64,000 bases of DNA. Origin: Mesorhizobium sp. B2-3-4. Lineage in GTDB: Bacteria; Pseudomonadota; Alphaproteobacteria; Rhizobiales; Rhizobiaceae. Location: positions 1 through 64,000 of the forward strand of contig NZ_VFVY01000003.1 of the NCBI RefSeq assembly GCF_006442315.1, written 5' to 3'. This document shows, in pieces, positions 24,616 to 31,646 of the stretch. Position numbers and translations under genes: made by a program. The notes below the pieces were generated by a model that saw only the letters and a list, made by a program, of their open reading frames with translations, was not told the origin of the DNA and did not search any database. The stretch's first letter is position 1, and every line of letters begins with the position of its first letter.

Positions 24616-25593
24616 ATGATCAAAAGCGAAAAATCCGTCTTTCGCGCCGAACGCGAGGCCCTCAAGGTGACGTTCCTGGTGTTTTCCGGGTCCTCGATCA
24701 TGTGCGTTGCCTCGGCTGTCGATCCGCTGCGCGCGGCGAACCGCATCTCCGGCGAGATACTCTTCGATTTCAAGCTGGTGTCGGTCACCGGCGAAGCGCC
24801 GGTCACCACATGCGGCCTGCCGGTGGCGGTCAGCGGCCGTTTCGACGCGACCGAAACTACCGATGTTCTCGTCGTCGTCGCCGGCTTCGGCACCCAGAAT
24901 TACGCGACATCGGCCTTGCTTTCGGGATTGCGGCGCGCGGCGCGCGCGGCCCGTGCCTGCGGCGGCGTCGAGGCCGGCACATGGCTGGTGGCCCGCGCCG
25001 GCCTGCTCGAAGGCCGCAGCGCCACCACCCATTGGGAAGACATGGAGGATTTTTCCTCGGCCTTCCCCGGCGTTGACGTGCGCCCGGACCGCTATGTCAT
25101 CGACGGCCCTGTCTTTACCTCGGGCGGCGCCTCGCCGACCTTCGACCTGATGCTGCATCTCATTCGCACGCGCCTCGGCATGGCGGTGGCGCTCGATGTC
25201 GCCAGCGTCTTCATCTACGATCAGGCCCGCGCCGCCACCGATGCCCAGCCGCTCGTCTCGCTCGGGCGGCTCGATGGCTACGACCCGCGCCTGGCGCAGG
25301 CCATCCGGCTGATGGAATCGCATGTCGACCGGCCGCTGACCATAGAGGCGGTGGCCAAGCGCGCCGGGGTGACGGCGCGGACGCTGGAAAGCATCTTCCG
25401 CAAGTCGATCGGCGAGACGCCGGGTGCCTACTATCTCAGGCTGCGCCTGGGGGCCGCGCGTCGGCTCGTGGTCGACACGCGGATCGCCATGGCCGATATT
25501 GCCGGGCGGACGGGTTTCTCGTCTGCCGCGGCCTTTTCCAGAGCGTTTTCAAGAGCTTTTGGCGAGGCCCCTGTCAGGCTTCGCCGCGGTTGA
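24616..25593 (+). CDS. GlxA/CdhR-like AraC-family regulator (GATase1-like domain plus HTH)
   Basis: 325-residue regulator. Residues about 15-190 form a DJ-1/GATase1-like sensing domain (VTFLVFSGSSIMCVASAVDPL, GGVEAGTWLVARAGLL). Residues about 225-325 hold two AraC helix-turn-helix motifs (IEAVAKRAGVTARTLESIFR and MADIAGRTGFSSAAAFSRAF). CdhR, the carnitine regulator of Pseudomonas, has this design. It is divergent from the carnitine operon with an 81-base shared promoter region, so it is probably the operon's carnitine-responsive activator. Confidence 0.88.
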   Translation: MIKSEKSVFRAEREALKVTFLVFSGSSIMCVASAVDPLRAANRISGEILFDFKLVSVTGEAPVTTCGLPVAVSGRFDATETTDVLVVVAGFGTQNYATSALLSGLRRAARAARACGGVEAGTWLVARAGLLEGRSATTHWEDMEDFSSAFPGVDVRPDRYVIDGPVFTSGGASPTFDLMLHLIRTRLGMAVALDVASVFIYDQARAATDAQPLVSLGRLDGYDPRLAQAIRLMESHVDRPLTIEAVAKRAGVTARTLESIFRKSIGETPGAYYLRLRLGAARRLVVDTRIAMADIAGRTGFSSAAAFSRAFSRAFGEAPVRLRRG

Positions 25594-25601
25594 TTCGGGA
25601 A

Positions 25602-25811
25602 TCAGGCAGCGTTCTGGCGGTCGCCGCCGCCATCGATCTGCGAGCGCATCTGCCGCGCGAGATGGGTCTCGAAGCGGCTGGCCACGGCGCGGTCCCATTC
25701 GTTGGAGCGGCGCGCGCCGTCCCGGGGATGCGGCATTGCCATCAGCCGGTCGATGATCGAGCCGGCTCCTTCAGGTGAGAGCAGGGCGTCGATTTCACGT
25801 TCGTTCTGCAT
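25602..25811 (-). CDS. Small hypothetical protein (69 aa)
   Basis: Short basic and acidic soluble protein starting MQNEREIDALLSPEGAGSII, with a good GAAGGAGG ribosome site upstream, so it is probably translated. No family recognised. It converges tail to tail with the AraC-type regulator, 8 bases apart. Confidence 0.55.
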   Translation of the reverse strand: MQNEREIDALLSPEGAGSIIDRLMAMPHPRDGARRSNEWDRAVASRFETHLARQMRSQIDGGGDRQNAA

Positions 25812-25975
25812 CGGTTCGCCTCCTTCATTCCTCTCCCGCCACGAGCCCTGTTTATACGAGATACGTGACGGCAGTTTGAAGGCAAGAGCGAGGTCATTGA
25901 GAGGCGGCAAGGGGCAAAACCTTGTCGTCCAATTGGCCTTCCGGCGAACGTGGTTCCCGGGTGCCTGATCGCGAA

Positions 25976-26455
25976 TCAGGGGAGAGGTTTCACGAACAGC
26001 ACGGTGGTGAAGCCGCTGTCCCATTCATCGTCGGGGTAACGGTCTTTCTCGACATAGCCGAGCGCTCTGTAGACGTCCTGGGCCCGCTCGTTGAACGTAT
26101 CGGTCTCCAGCCGCGCTTGGGCAAAGCCGGCGGCGCGAATCGCCTGTTCGGCCTGCGACAAGAGCCTGCGGCCGACGCCCTGGCCCTGATGCCTGGCCCT
26201 GATATGCACGGCCTCGATGAAGTCGTCGCGCCAGTGGATCAGCCCGGCGATGTCGCCATCGATCTCGGCAACCGTGAAGTGCGGCCAGCTCTCCTCGACA
26301 TAGCGTCCGCCAATGTCGGCTTCGACATAGCGCCGCGCCGATGTCTGGGTGATGTGCGGCAGCCAGGTGCCTTCGAACGTCTCCTGCAGCACCTGCTTCA
26401 GGGTCCCGACATCGCCCTGCCGCGCCGCGCGCACCGTGATCTGGCCGTCTGCCAT
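25976..26455 (-). CDS. GNAT-family N-acetyltransferase
   Basis: 159-residue acetyl-CoA-dependent acetyltransferase. Motif A reads VHIRARHQGQGVGRRLLSQAEQAI, with the QxxGxG/A pyrophosphate loop, and motif B is in ERAQDVYRALGYVEKDRYPD. The substrate is unknown. A perfect 11-bp hairpin sits directly in front of the start codon and holds the best ribosome-binding word in its loop. Confidence 0.85.
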   Translation of the reverse strand: MADGQITVRAARQGDVGTLKQVLQETFEGTWLPHITQTSARRYVEADIGGRYVEESWPHFTVAEIDGDIAGLIHWRDDFIEAVHIRARHQGQGVGRRLLSQAEQAIRAAGFAQARLETDTFNERAQDVYRALGYVEKDRYPDDEWDSGFTTVLFVKPLP

Positions 26456-26456
26456 T

Positions 26457-26485
26457 GTCGTCTCCGCTCACCTGGCGGAGACGAC
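26457..26485 (-). promoter_or_regulatory. Hairpin carrying a ribosome-binding word before the GNAT start
   Basis: On the transcribed strand, arms GTCGTCTCCGC and GCGGAGACGAC flank the loop CAGGTGA; the ATG begins two bases after the stem. No U-run follows, so it is not a normal terminator. It may control translation, or it may be the processed end of the xylose isomerase transcript upstream. Confidence 0.5.
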
Positions 26486-26559
26486 TAGCAAAAGACGATC
26501 ACGGCGGCTTTCGGCCACACCGGGCAGATGTCGGTCCAGTTCGGGGCAATTCCAGGACG

Positions 26560-27885
26560 TCAGACGTAGCGGTTGACGATGTTTTCCAAGAGTTCCTGGC
26601 GGCCGGAACGCGGCTGCGGTTCGATCTTCTTCTTCACCACGCGCTCGGCGATCTCCTCCAGCGTGCGCTTGCCCGAAAGCATCGCCTTGGCCTCGGCGCC
26701 GTTCCAGCCTGCATAGCGCTCGGCCAGCGGACCCGACAGCGCTTTGTCCTCGACCATCTTCGCGGCTGCCTTGAGGCCACGCGCGCAGGAATCCATGCCG
26801 CCGATATGGCCGATCAGCAGATCCTGCGGATCGAGCGACTGACGGCGCAGCTTGGCGTCGAAATTGGTGCCGCCGGTCTTGAAGCCGCCGGCCTGCAGCA
26901 CTTGGTAGAAGGCCAGCGCCATCTCCGGCACGTTGTTGGGGAACTGGTCGGTGTCCCAGCCCGACTGGTAGTCGTTGCGGTTCATGTCGATCGAGCCGAA
27001 AATCCCCAGCGCATTGGCCAGCGCAAGCTCATGTTCGAAGGAATGGCCGGCCAGGATGGCGTGGCCCTGCTCGATGTTGACCTTGACCTCCTTCTCCAGG
27101 CCGAAGCGCTTGAGGAAGCCGTAGACGGTGGCGACATCGTAGTCGTACTGGTGCTTTGTCGGCTCCTGCGGCTTCGGCTCGATCAGGATCGTGCCCTTGA
27201 AGCCTATCTTGTGCTTGTAGTCGACGACCAGGTTGAGGAAACGGCCGGCCTGTTCCTGTTCGCGGGCAAGGTCGGTGTTGAGCAGCGTCTCATAGCCTTC
27301 GCGGCCGCCCCAAAGCACATAGTTCTCGCCCTTCAGCCGCTTGGTGACGTCGATGCAGCTCTTCACCGTCGCCGCCGCGTAGGCGAAGACATCCGGATCT
27401 GGATTGGTCGCCGCGCCCGCCATGAAGCGGCGGTGCGAGAACAGGTTCGCCGTGCCCCAGAGCAGCTTGACGCCGGTCTGCTTCATCTTGGAGGCGAAAT
27501 AGTCCGCGATCTCGTCGAGGCGGGCGGCGCTCTCGGAGAAATCCTTGCCTTCCGGCCGCACATCGGCGTCGTGGAAGCAGAAATAGGGCGCGCCGAGCAG
27601 CGAGAACATCTCGAAGGCGACGTCGGCCTTCAGTTTCGCCAGTTCCATCGTGTCGACGCCGCCGGCCTTGGGAAACCACGGGCGGTCGAAGGTCTGGCCG
27701 CCGAACGGATCGCCGCCCGGCCAGGCGAAGGAATGCCAGTAGGCGACGGCGAAGCGCAGATGGTCTTCCAGCCGCTTGCCGGCCACCACCTCGTCGGGAT
27801 TGTAGAAACGATAGGCCAGCGGATTGGTCGAATCCGGTCCTTCATACTTGATCTTCTGGATGTCGCCGAAAAAGCCGCTGCTCAT
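26560..27885 (-). CDS. xylA: Xylose isomerase
   Basis: 441-residue D-xylose to D-xylulose isomerase of the long (class II) type. The catalytic His/Asp segment is [16 protein letters not shown], metal-site segments are [31 protein letters not shown] and [19 protein letters not shown], and [17 protein letters not shown] provides the distal Asp ligands. The start MSSGFFGDI (27885) fits the usual N-terminus. An inverted repeat at 27913-27929 lies upstream. The xylulokinase gene is nearby on the same strand but separated by a small divergent gene. Confidence 0.95.
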   Translation of the reverse strand: MSSGFFGDIQKIKYEGPDSTNPLAYRFYNPDEVVAGKRLEDHLRFAVAYWHSFAWPGGDPFGGQTFDRPWFPKAGGVDTMELAKLKADVAFEMFSLLGAPYFCFHDADVRPEGKDFSESAARLDEIADYFASKMKQTGVKLLWGTANLFSHRRFMAGAATNPDPDVFAYAAATVKSCIDVTKRLKGENYVLWGGREGYETLLNTDLAREQEQAGRFLNLVVDYKHKIGFKGTILIEPKPQEPTKHQYDYDVATVYGFLKRFGLEKEVKVNIEQGHAILAGHSFEHELALANALGIFGSIDMNRNDYQSGWDTDQFPNNVPEMALAFYQVLQAGGFKTGGTNFDAKLRRQSLDPQDLLIGHIGGMDSCARGLKAAAKMVEDKALSGPLAERYAGWNGAEAKAMLSGKRTLEEIAERVVKKKIEPQPRSGRQELLENIVNRYV

Positions 27886-27912
27886 GGTTTTCTTCCTCTC
27901 CAAGATAGTTTT

Positions 27913-27929
27913 GCCCGATTACCTCGGGC
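27913..27929. promoter_or_regulatory. Inverted repeat upstream of xylA
   Basis: GCCCGA-N5-TCGGGC, 28 bases before the xylA start and inside the divergent xylA/SnoaL-like spacer. It could be an operator or a 5' leader hairpin. It does not match the repeat before xylB. Confidence 0.4.
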
Positions 27930-27998
27930 GTAATTGGTTTCACGACGGCGCTGGCCGAAAACGGTCCTGTCAAAACAGTCGAACGAAGGAGACAGACC

Positions 27999-28361
27999 AT
28001 GACCGACCTCAACACGATCGCCCAGAACTACATCGCCGCCTGGAACGAAAGCGATGCGGACCGCCGCAAGGCGCTGCTCGAAGCGGCCTTCACGAGCGAT
28101 GTCAGCTATCGCGACCCGATCATGCAGGGCGACGGCCATGACGGCATCGCGGCCCTTGTGGATGGCGTCCAGCAGCGCTTTGCCGGCTTCCGTTTCTCGC
28201 TGAAGGGCACGCCGGACGGGTTTGGCGACAAGATCCGCTTCTCGTGGAATCTGGGACCCGAGGGTGTGCCCTCCGTCATTGAAGGCACCGACATCGGTGT
28301 CATCGAGAACGGCCGCCTGAAGAGCGTTACGGGGTTTCTCGACAAGATTCCGGCGCAGTGA
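27999..28361 (+). CDS. SnoaL-like/NTF2-fold small protein
   Basis: 120-residue cone-shaped NTF2-like protein: TIAQNYIAAWNESDADRRKA helix, DVSYRDPIMQGDGHDGIAAL, and IRFSWNLGPEGVPSVIEGTD strands. These proteins bind or isomerise small ligands; no function can be given. It has a strong GAAGGAG ribosome site and is divergent from xylA. Confidence 0.75.
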   Translation: MTDLNTIAQNYIAAWNESDADRRKALLEAAFTSDVSYRDPIMQGDGHDGIAALVDGVQQRFAGFRFSLKGTPDGFGDKIRFSWNLGPEGVPSVIEGTDIGVIENGRLKSVTGFLDKIPAQ

Positions 28362-28380
28362 GGCTAATTTCGTAGGGGCG

Positions 28381-28554
28381 GTGCGAGGCCCCCCTCTCCG
28401 GCCTGCCGGCCATCTCCCCCTCAAGGGGGGAGATTGATTGTCACGCAGGCCTTCGCCAACAACCAACGCCGAAAGAAAGAGGCCGCCGCCAAAGCTGCCA
28501 ATCTCCCCCCTTGAGGGGGAGATGCCCGGCAGGGCAGAGAGGGGGGCCTCGCAC
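28381..28554. repeat. MITE/RIME-like element with 18-bp terminal inverted repeats (174 bp)
   Basis: The left end GTGCGAGGCCCCCCTCTC is an exact inverted match of the right end at 28537-28554. Inner arms CATCTCCCCCTCAAGGGGGGAGATT and the mirrored AATCTCCCCCCTTGAGGGGGAGATG are imperfect palindromes themselves. There is no coding potential. It lies between the convergent ends of the SnoaL-like and xylB genes and could fold into a long transcript-terminating structure. Confidence 0.85.
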
Positions 28555-28558
28555 TGAC

Positions 28559-30013
28559 TCACGCTGTTACAGCCCTGATCGCCGGGTACAGCGCCCGGTA
28601 GCGCTGATAAGCATCGGCATACGCCCCGCCAAGCCCAGCATCCGGTTCAATCGTGGCATCCGTCCGCGGCGCGGTGCACACAGCCAGCGGATCAGCCCCT
28701 GTCGCCGCGATCAGGCCGAGCCTCGCCGCGCCGAACGCGGCACCGAAATCGCCATCGGCGGGAATGTCGACCGGCACCTGCAGCGCGGTGGCGATCGCCT
28801 TCAGCCAGTAGCGCGAGCGCGAGCCGCCGCCGATTGCCGTCACCCGCGTCAGGCTGGTGCCGGCCGTCTTCAAGGCCTCCAGGCTGTCGCGGAAGGCGAA
28901 GGCGACGCCTTCGAGCACGGCCTGCGTCAGCACGGCGCGGCCGGATTCATGCGCCAGGCCGGTGAAGGAACCGCGAATGGCCGAATCATTGTGCGGCGTG
29001 CGCTCGCCAGAGAGATAAGGCAGGAAGGACACGCCGGTCGGTGCTTTCAGCGTATCGCCGAGCTCCGACGTCAGCTCGCCCGCGCCTTTGCCCGTGATCT
29101 CCGACAGCCAGTTCAGCGAATCCGTGGCCGACAGGATGACGCCCATCTGATGCCAGGTGTCGGGCAAAGCATGGCAGAAAGTGTGCACCGCGCTCGCCGG
29201 GTTGGGCAGATAGGAAGCGTTGGCGGCAAACAGCACGCCCGACGTGCCGAGCGAGACAAAGGCGTGGCCGGCGCCGACCGTGCCCATGCCGCAGGCCGAA
29301 GCCGCGTTGTCGCCGGCGCCGCCGGCAACCGGGATGCCGGCTGCGATGCCCCATTTCGACGCCAGCTCGGCGCGCAGGCCGCCGGCTTTCGCGGTGCCCT
29401 CGACCAGCGACGGCATGTGGCTTTCGTCAAGCGATGTCGCCGCCAGCAGGTCCGCCGACCAGCGCCGCTTGCCGACATCGAGCCAGGACGTGCCGGCTGA
29501 ATCAGACATTTCCGAAATATGCTCGCCGGTCAGCCAAAGCCGCAGGAAATCCTTGGGCAAAAGAACTTTCGCCACCTTGGCGAACACAGCGGGCTCATTG
29601 TTCTTCACCCAGGCGAGCTTCGGCGCGGTGAAGCCAGGGAAGACGATGTTGCCGGTGAGCGCGCGGAAGCGCGGATCGGCGTCGAGCGCGGCCGCCTCGA
29701 CATGGCTGCGCGTATCGTTCCACAGGATGCAGGGGCGCAGCACATGATCGGCCGCGTCGAGCAAGGTCGCGCCGTGCATCTGGCCGGAGAGGCCGATGCC
29801 TTTGACCGCCGCGAACTGTGCCGGTTGAGAGGCTTTCAATTCGGCAATCGCGTCCTCGCAGGCGCGGATCCAATGCGCCGGGTCCTGCTCGGACCAGCCG
29901 GGATGCGGGCGCGAGACGTCGAGCGAGCCATGGCCGGAGCCGACGATGCTCTGCTTGGCATCGATCAGCAGCGCCTTGACGCCTGACGTGCCCAGGTCGA
30001 GGCCGAGATACAT
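28559..30013 (-). CDS. xylB: Xylulokinase
   Basis: 484-residue FGGY kinase that phosphorylates D-xylulose. The ATP/sugar motifs are GLDLGTSGVKALLID at the start, GIGLSGQMHGATLLD (substrate contact), GGAGDNAASACGMG with the catalytic Asp, and AIGGGSRSRYWLKAIA near the C-terminus. With xylA it completes entry of xylose into the pentose phosphate pathway. No xylose transporter gene is in the window. A TTTTTTCG-N5-CGAAAAAA inverted repeat lies 22 bases upstream of its start. Confidence 0.95.
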   Translation of the reverse strand: MYLGLDLGTSGVKALLIDAKQSIVGSGHGSLDVSRPHPGWSEQDPAHWIRACEDAIAELKASQPAQFAAVKGIGLSGQMHGATLLDAADHVLRPCILWNDTRSHVEAAALDADPRFRALTGNIVFPGFTAPKLAWVKNNEPAVFAKVAKVLLPKDFLRLWLTGEHISEMSDSAGTSWLDVGKRRWSADLLAATSLDESHMPSLVEGTAKAGGLRAELASKWGIAAGIPVAGGAGDNAASACGMGTVGAGHAFVSLGTSGVLFAANASYLPNPASAVHTFCHALPDTWHQMGVILSATDSLNWLSEITGKGAGELTSELGDTLKAPTGVSFLPYLSGERTPHNDSAIRGSFTGLAHESGRAVLTQAVLEGVAFAFRDSLEALKTAGTSLTRVTAIGGGSRSRYWLKAIATALQVPVDIPADGDFGAAFGAARLGLIAATGADPLAVCTAPRTDATIEPDAGLGGAYADAYQRYRALYPAIRAVTA

Positions 30014-30034
30014 GGTTTCCTCCCACGTCGCTAT

Positions 30035-30055
30035 TTTTTTCGGATCTCGAAAAAA
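30035..30055. promoter_or_regulatory. Candidate operator before xylB
   Basis: AT-rich inverted repeat TTTTTTCG-N5-CGAAAAAA in a GC-rich genome, directly upstream of the xylulokinase start. It suits a repressor of the ROK/XylR or LacI type; alternatively it terminates the TPR-protein gene's antisense side. No such repressor is encoded nearby. Confidence 0.5.
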
Positions 30056-30094
30056 TCTGGCTGAGCCAGTCTTTAAGGCAAGAACCGCTCCGGG

Positions 30095-31420
30095 TCAATT
30101 CTCTGACAAATCGCCCGCCCGCCGCGAAAACAGCGCCGATAGGGGACTGTCGGGGCGTGCCGTCGCGCGCTCCGCCACAAGGGCCCTGGCAAGCGCGCCA
30201 TCACCGGCGCGCAGTGCGGCCTCGATCAGCGTGAGATCGATGACGTCGCGCTGTGCATGGCTGCCGCCAAAACGGTGGGCGATCGTCCGGATCGGCCGGA
30301 TCAGCCGGATGGTTTCGGCGTAATTGCCCTCGCCGAACGCCTTGATGGCGAGCGTCAGCGGATGGCCGACATCCCTGGTGAAGGCGACATTGTCGTCATC
30401 GCCGCGCATGGCCCGGCCCTGTGCCTCGAGGAGATCGCCGGCCGGGGCGCCGAGCCCCGCGCCGACAAAGGCCATCATCGCATGCGCGTCGTTGAAAGCG
30501 TAGCTGCCGGCACCCGCCTTGGGCACCCAATTGGCGGCCAGGGCTGCCCAGCGGTCGCCGGCATCGATGCCGCCGAGATGCAGCCGCCACAGGATCGCAG
30601 AGGCATCGACCATGTTGAGCGCCAGCGTCGACCCGGTGCCGTAGATAGGCCCGTCATAGAGCGCCAGCACTTCGTCGGTCTCGCCGAGATCATAGTGGAA
30701 CAGCGCCAGGTGCCACCAATTGTGGACCTGGAGGAAACTTTCCCTCGTCCACGCCTCCGGATCGGCACGCATCCAAGCAATGCCGTCCCTTTGCCGGCTT
30801 TGCATTTCCATGACATGCGCGACCGCGTGCTGCGCCCAGCCGTCGCGCGGTTCGATCTCGACCGCTTGACGACCCAGCCTCTCGGCCTGTGCATACTCTC
30901 CCATCTCCTCGAGCCCGAAGGCATGCATGCCGAGCATGGCGTGATACCCCGGCATGTCAGCCTGCCATGACGGTAGCGCAAGGGCGATGCGGTCGCGCAG
31001 CATGCGGGCATTGCCGGTGAAGAAATCGACCTGGTGCCCGACCTGGAGCGCCACGGCGTCGAGCGGAAAGTCGACTGCTATGTCTTGCAGGATGGCGGAG
31101 GCCCGATGCCAGCGCCCGTTGGCGAGATGGCCAAGCGCCGCGACATGGGCTCGTTCGCGCGCCGTGGCGGCAAGCGGCAGCGCCGCCGCATGGCAGGTCC
31201 TGGCCACGGCCGTCGCTTCCGGTTCGGTGGCAAGGCCGAAAAGATAACCCTTGAAGACATGCGCCATGACAAACCCGGGATCCTGTGCGATGGCGCGATC
31301 GACGGAGCCGACAGGATCGCCGATGAAGCACTGCAGCTCACGCACCGCCTGGCTGTAGGGCGCGAACCCCGCTTCCGTGGCACCGGAAAATGCCAAGCCG
31401 AATTCGTCCCTGACAGCCAT
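30095..31420 (-). CDS. TTC38-like tetratricopeptide protein
   Basis: 441-residue helical-repeat protein. Segments DPGFVMAHVFKGYLFG, RERAHVAALGHLANGRWHRA, EPRDGWAQHAVAHVMEMQ, FLQVHNWWHLALFHYDLGE and AHRFGGSHAQRDVIDLTLIEAA follow the order and spacing of the TTC38 family, also found in animals. The biochemical role is unknown for the family. I chose the ATG at 31420, which has an AAGGA ribosome site; an ATG at 31471 is also in frame. It ends 81 bases upstream of xylB's start and points the same way, so it may be transcribed through. Confidence 0.8.
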   Translation of the reverse strand: MAVRDEFGLAFSGATEAGFAPYSQAVRELQCFIGDPVGSVDRAIAQDPGFVMAHVFKGYLFGLATEPEATAVARTCHAAALPLAATARERAHVAALGHLANGRWHRASAILQDIAVDFPLDAVALQVGHQVDFFTGNARMLRDRIALALPSWQADMPGYHAMLGMHAFGLEEMGEYAQAERLGRQAVEIEPRDGWAQHAVAHVMEMQSRQRDGIAWMRADPEAWTRESFLQVHNWWHLALFHYDLGETDEVLALYDGPIYGTGSTLALNMVDASAILWRLHLGGIDAGDRWAALAANWVPKAGAGSYAFNDAHAMMAFVGAGLGAPAGDLLEAQGRAMRGDDDNVAFTRDVGHPLTLAIKAFGEGNYAETIRLIRPIRTIAHRFGGSHAQRDVIDLTLIEAALRAGDGALARALVAERATARPDSPLSALFSRRAGDLSEN

Positions 31421-31646
31421 GCGAGTGTCCTTGTCGAGCCCCGATGGGCGTGATGCCCCTCGGTCCAACATGATCTTAAAGCATGGACCACGGTCGCGCC
31501 ATTTCGCGGGCTGCGGCGTGTCATTTCAGCTATTTTTGTAGTTCATCAACCATGAGGGACAGATTAGGCTTTGTAAAACCTGACGAATTGTGGCTTCATT
31601 GCGGCGCGGGTAAGGGGCTTGAAATCGCGATCTGAGAGGGGACGCG

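Noticed and set aside
24535..25323. Long N-terminal extension of the BKACE frame to the right of 24534
   Set aside because: It overlaps the AraC-type regulator on the other strand and adds no homology; the start at 24534 has a strong ribosome site and the family N-terminus.
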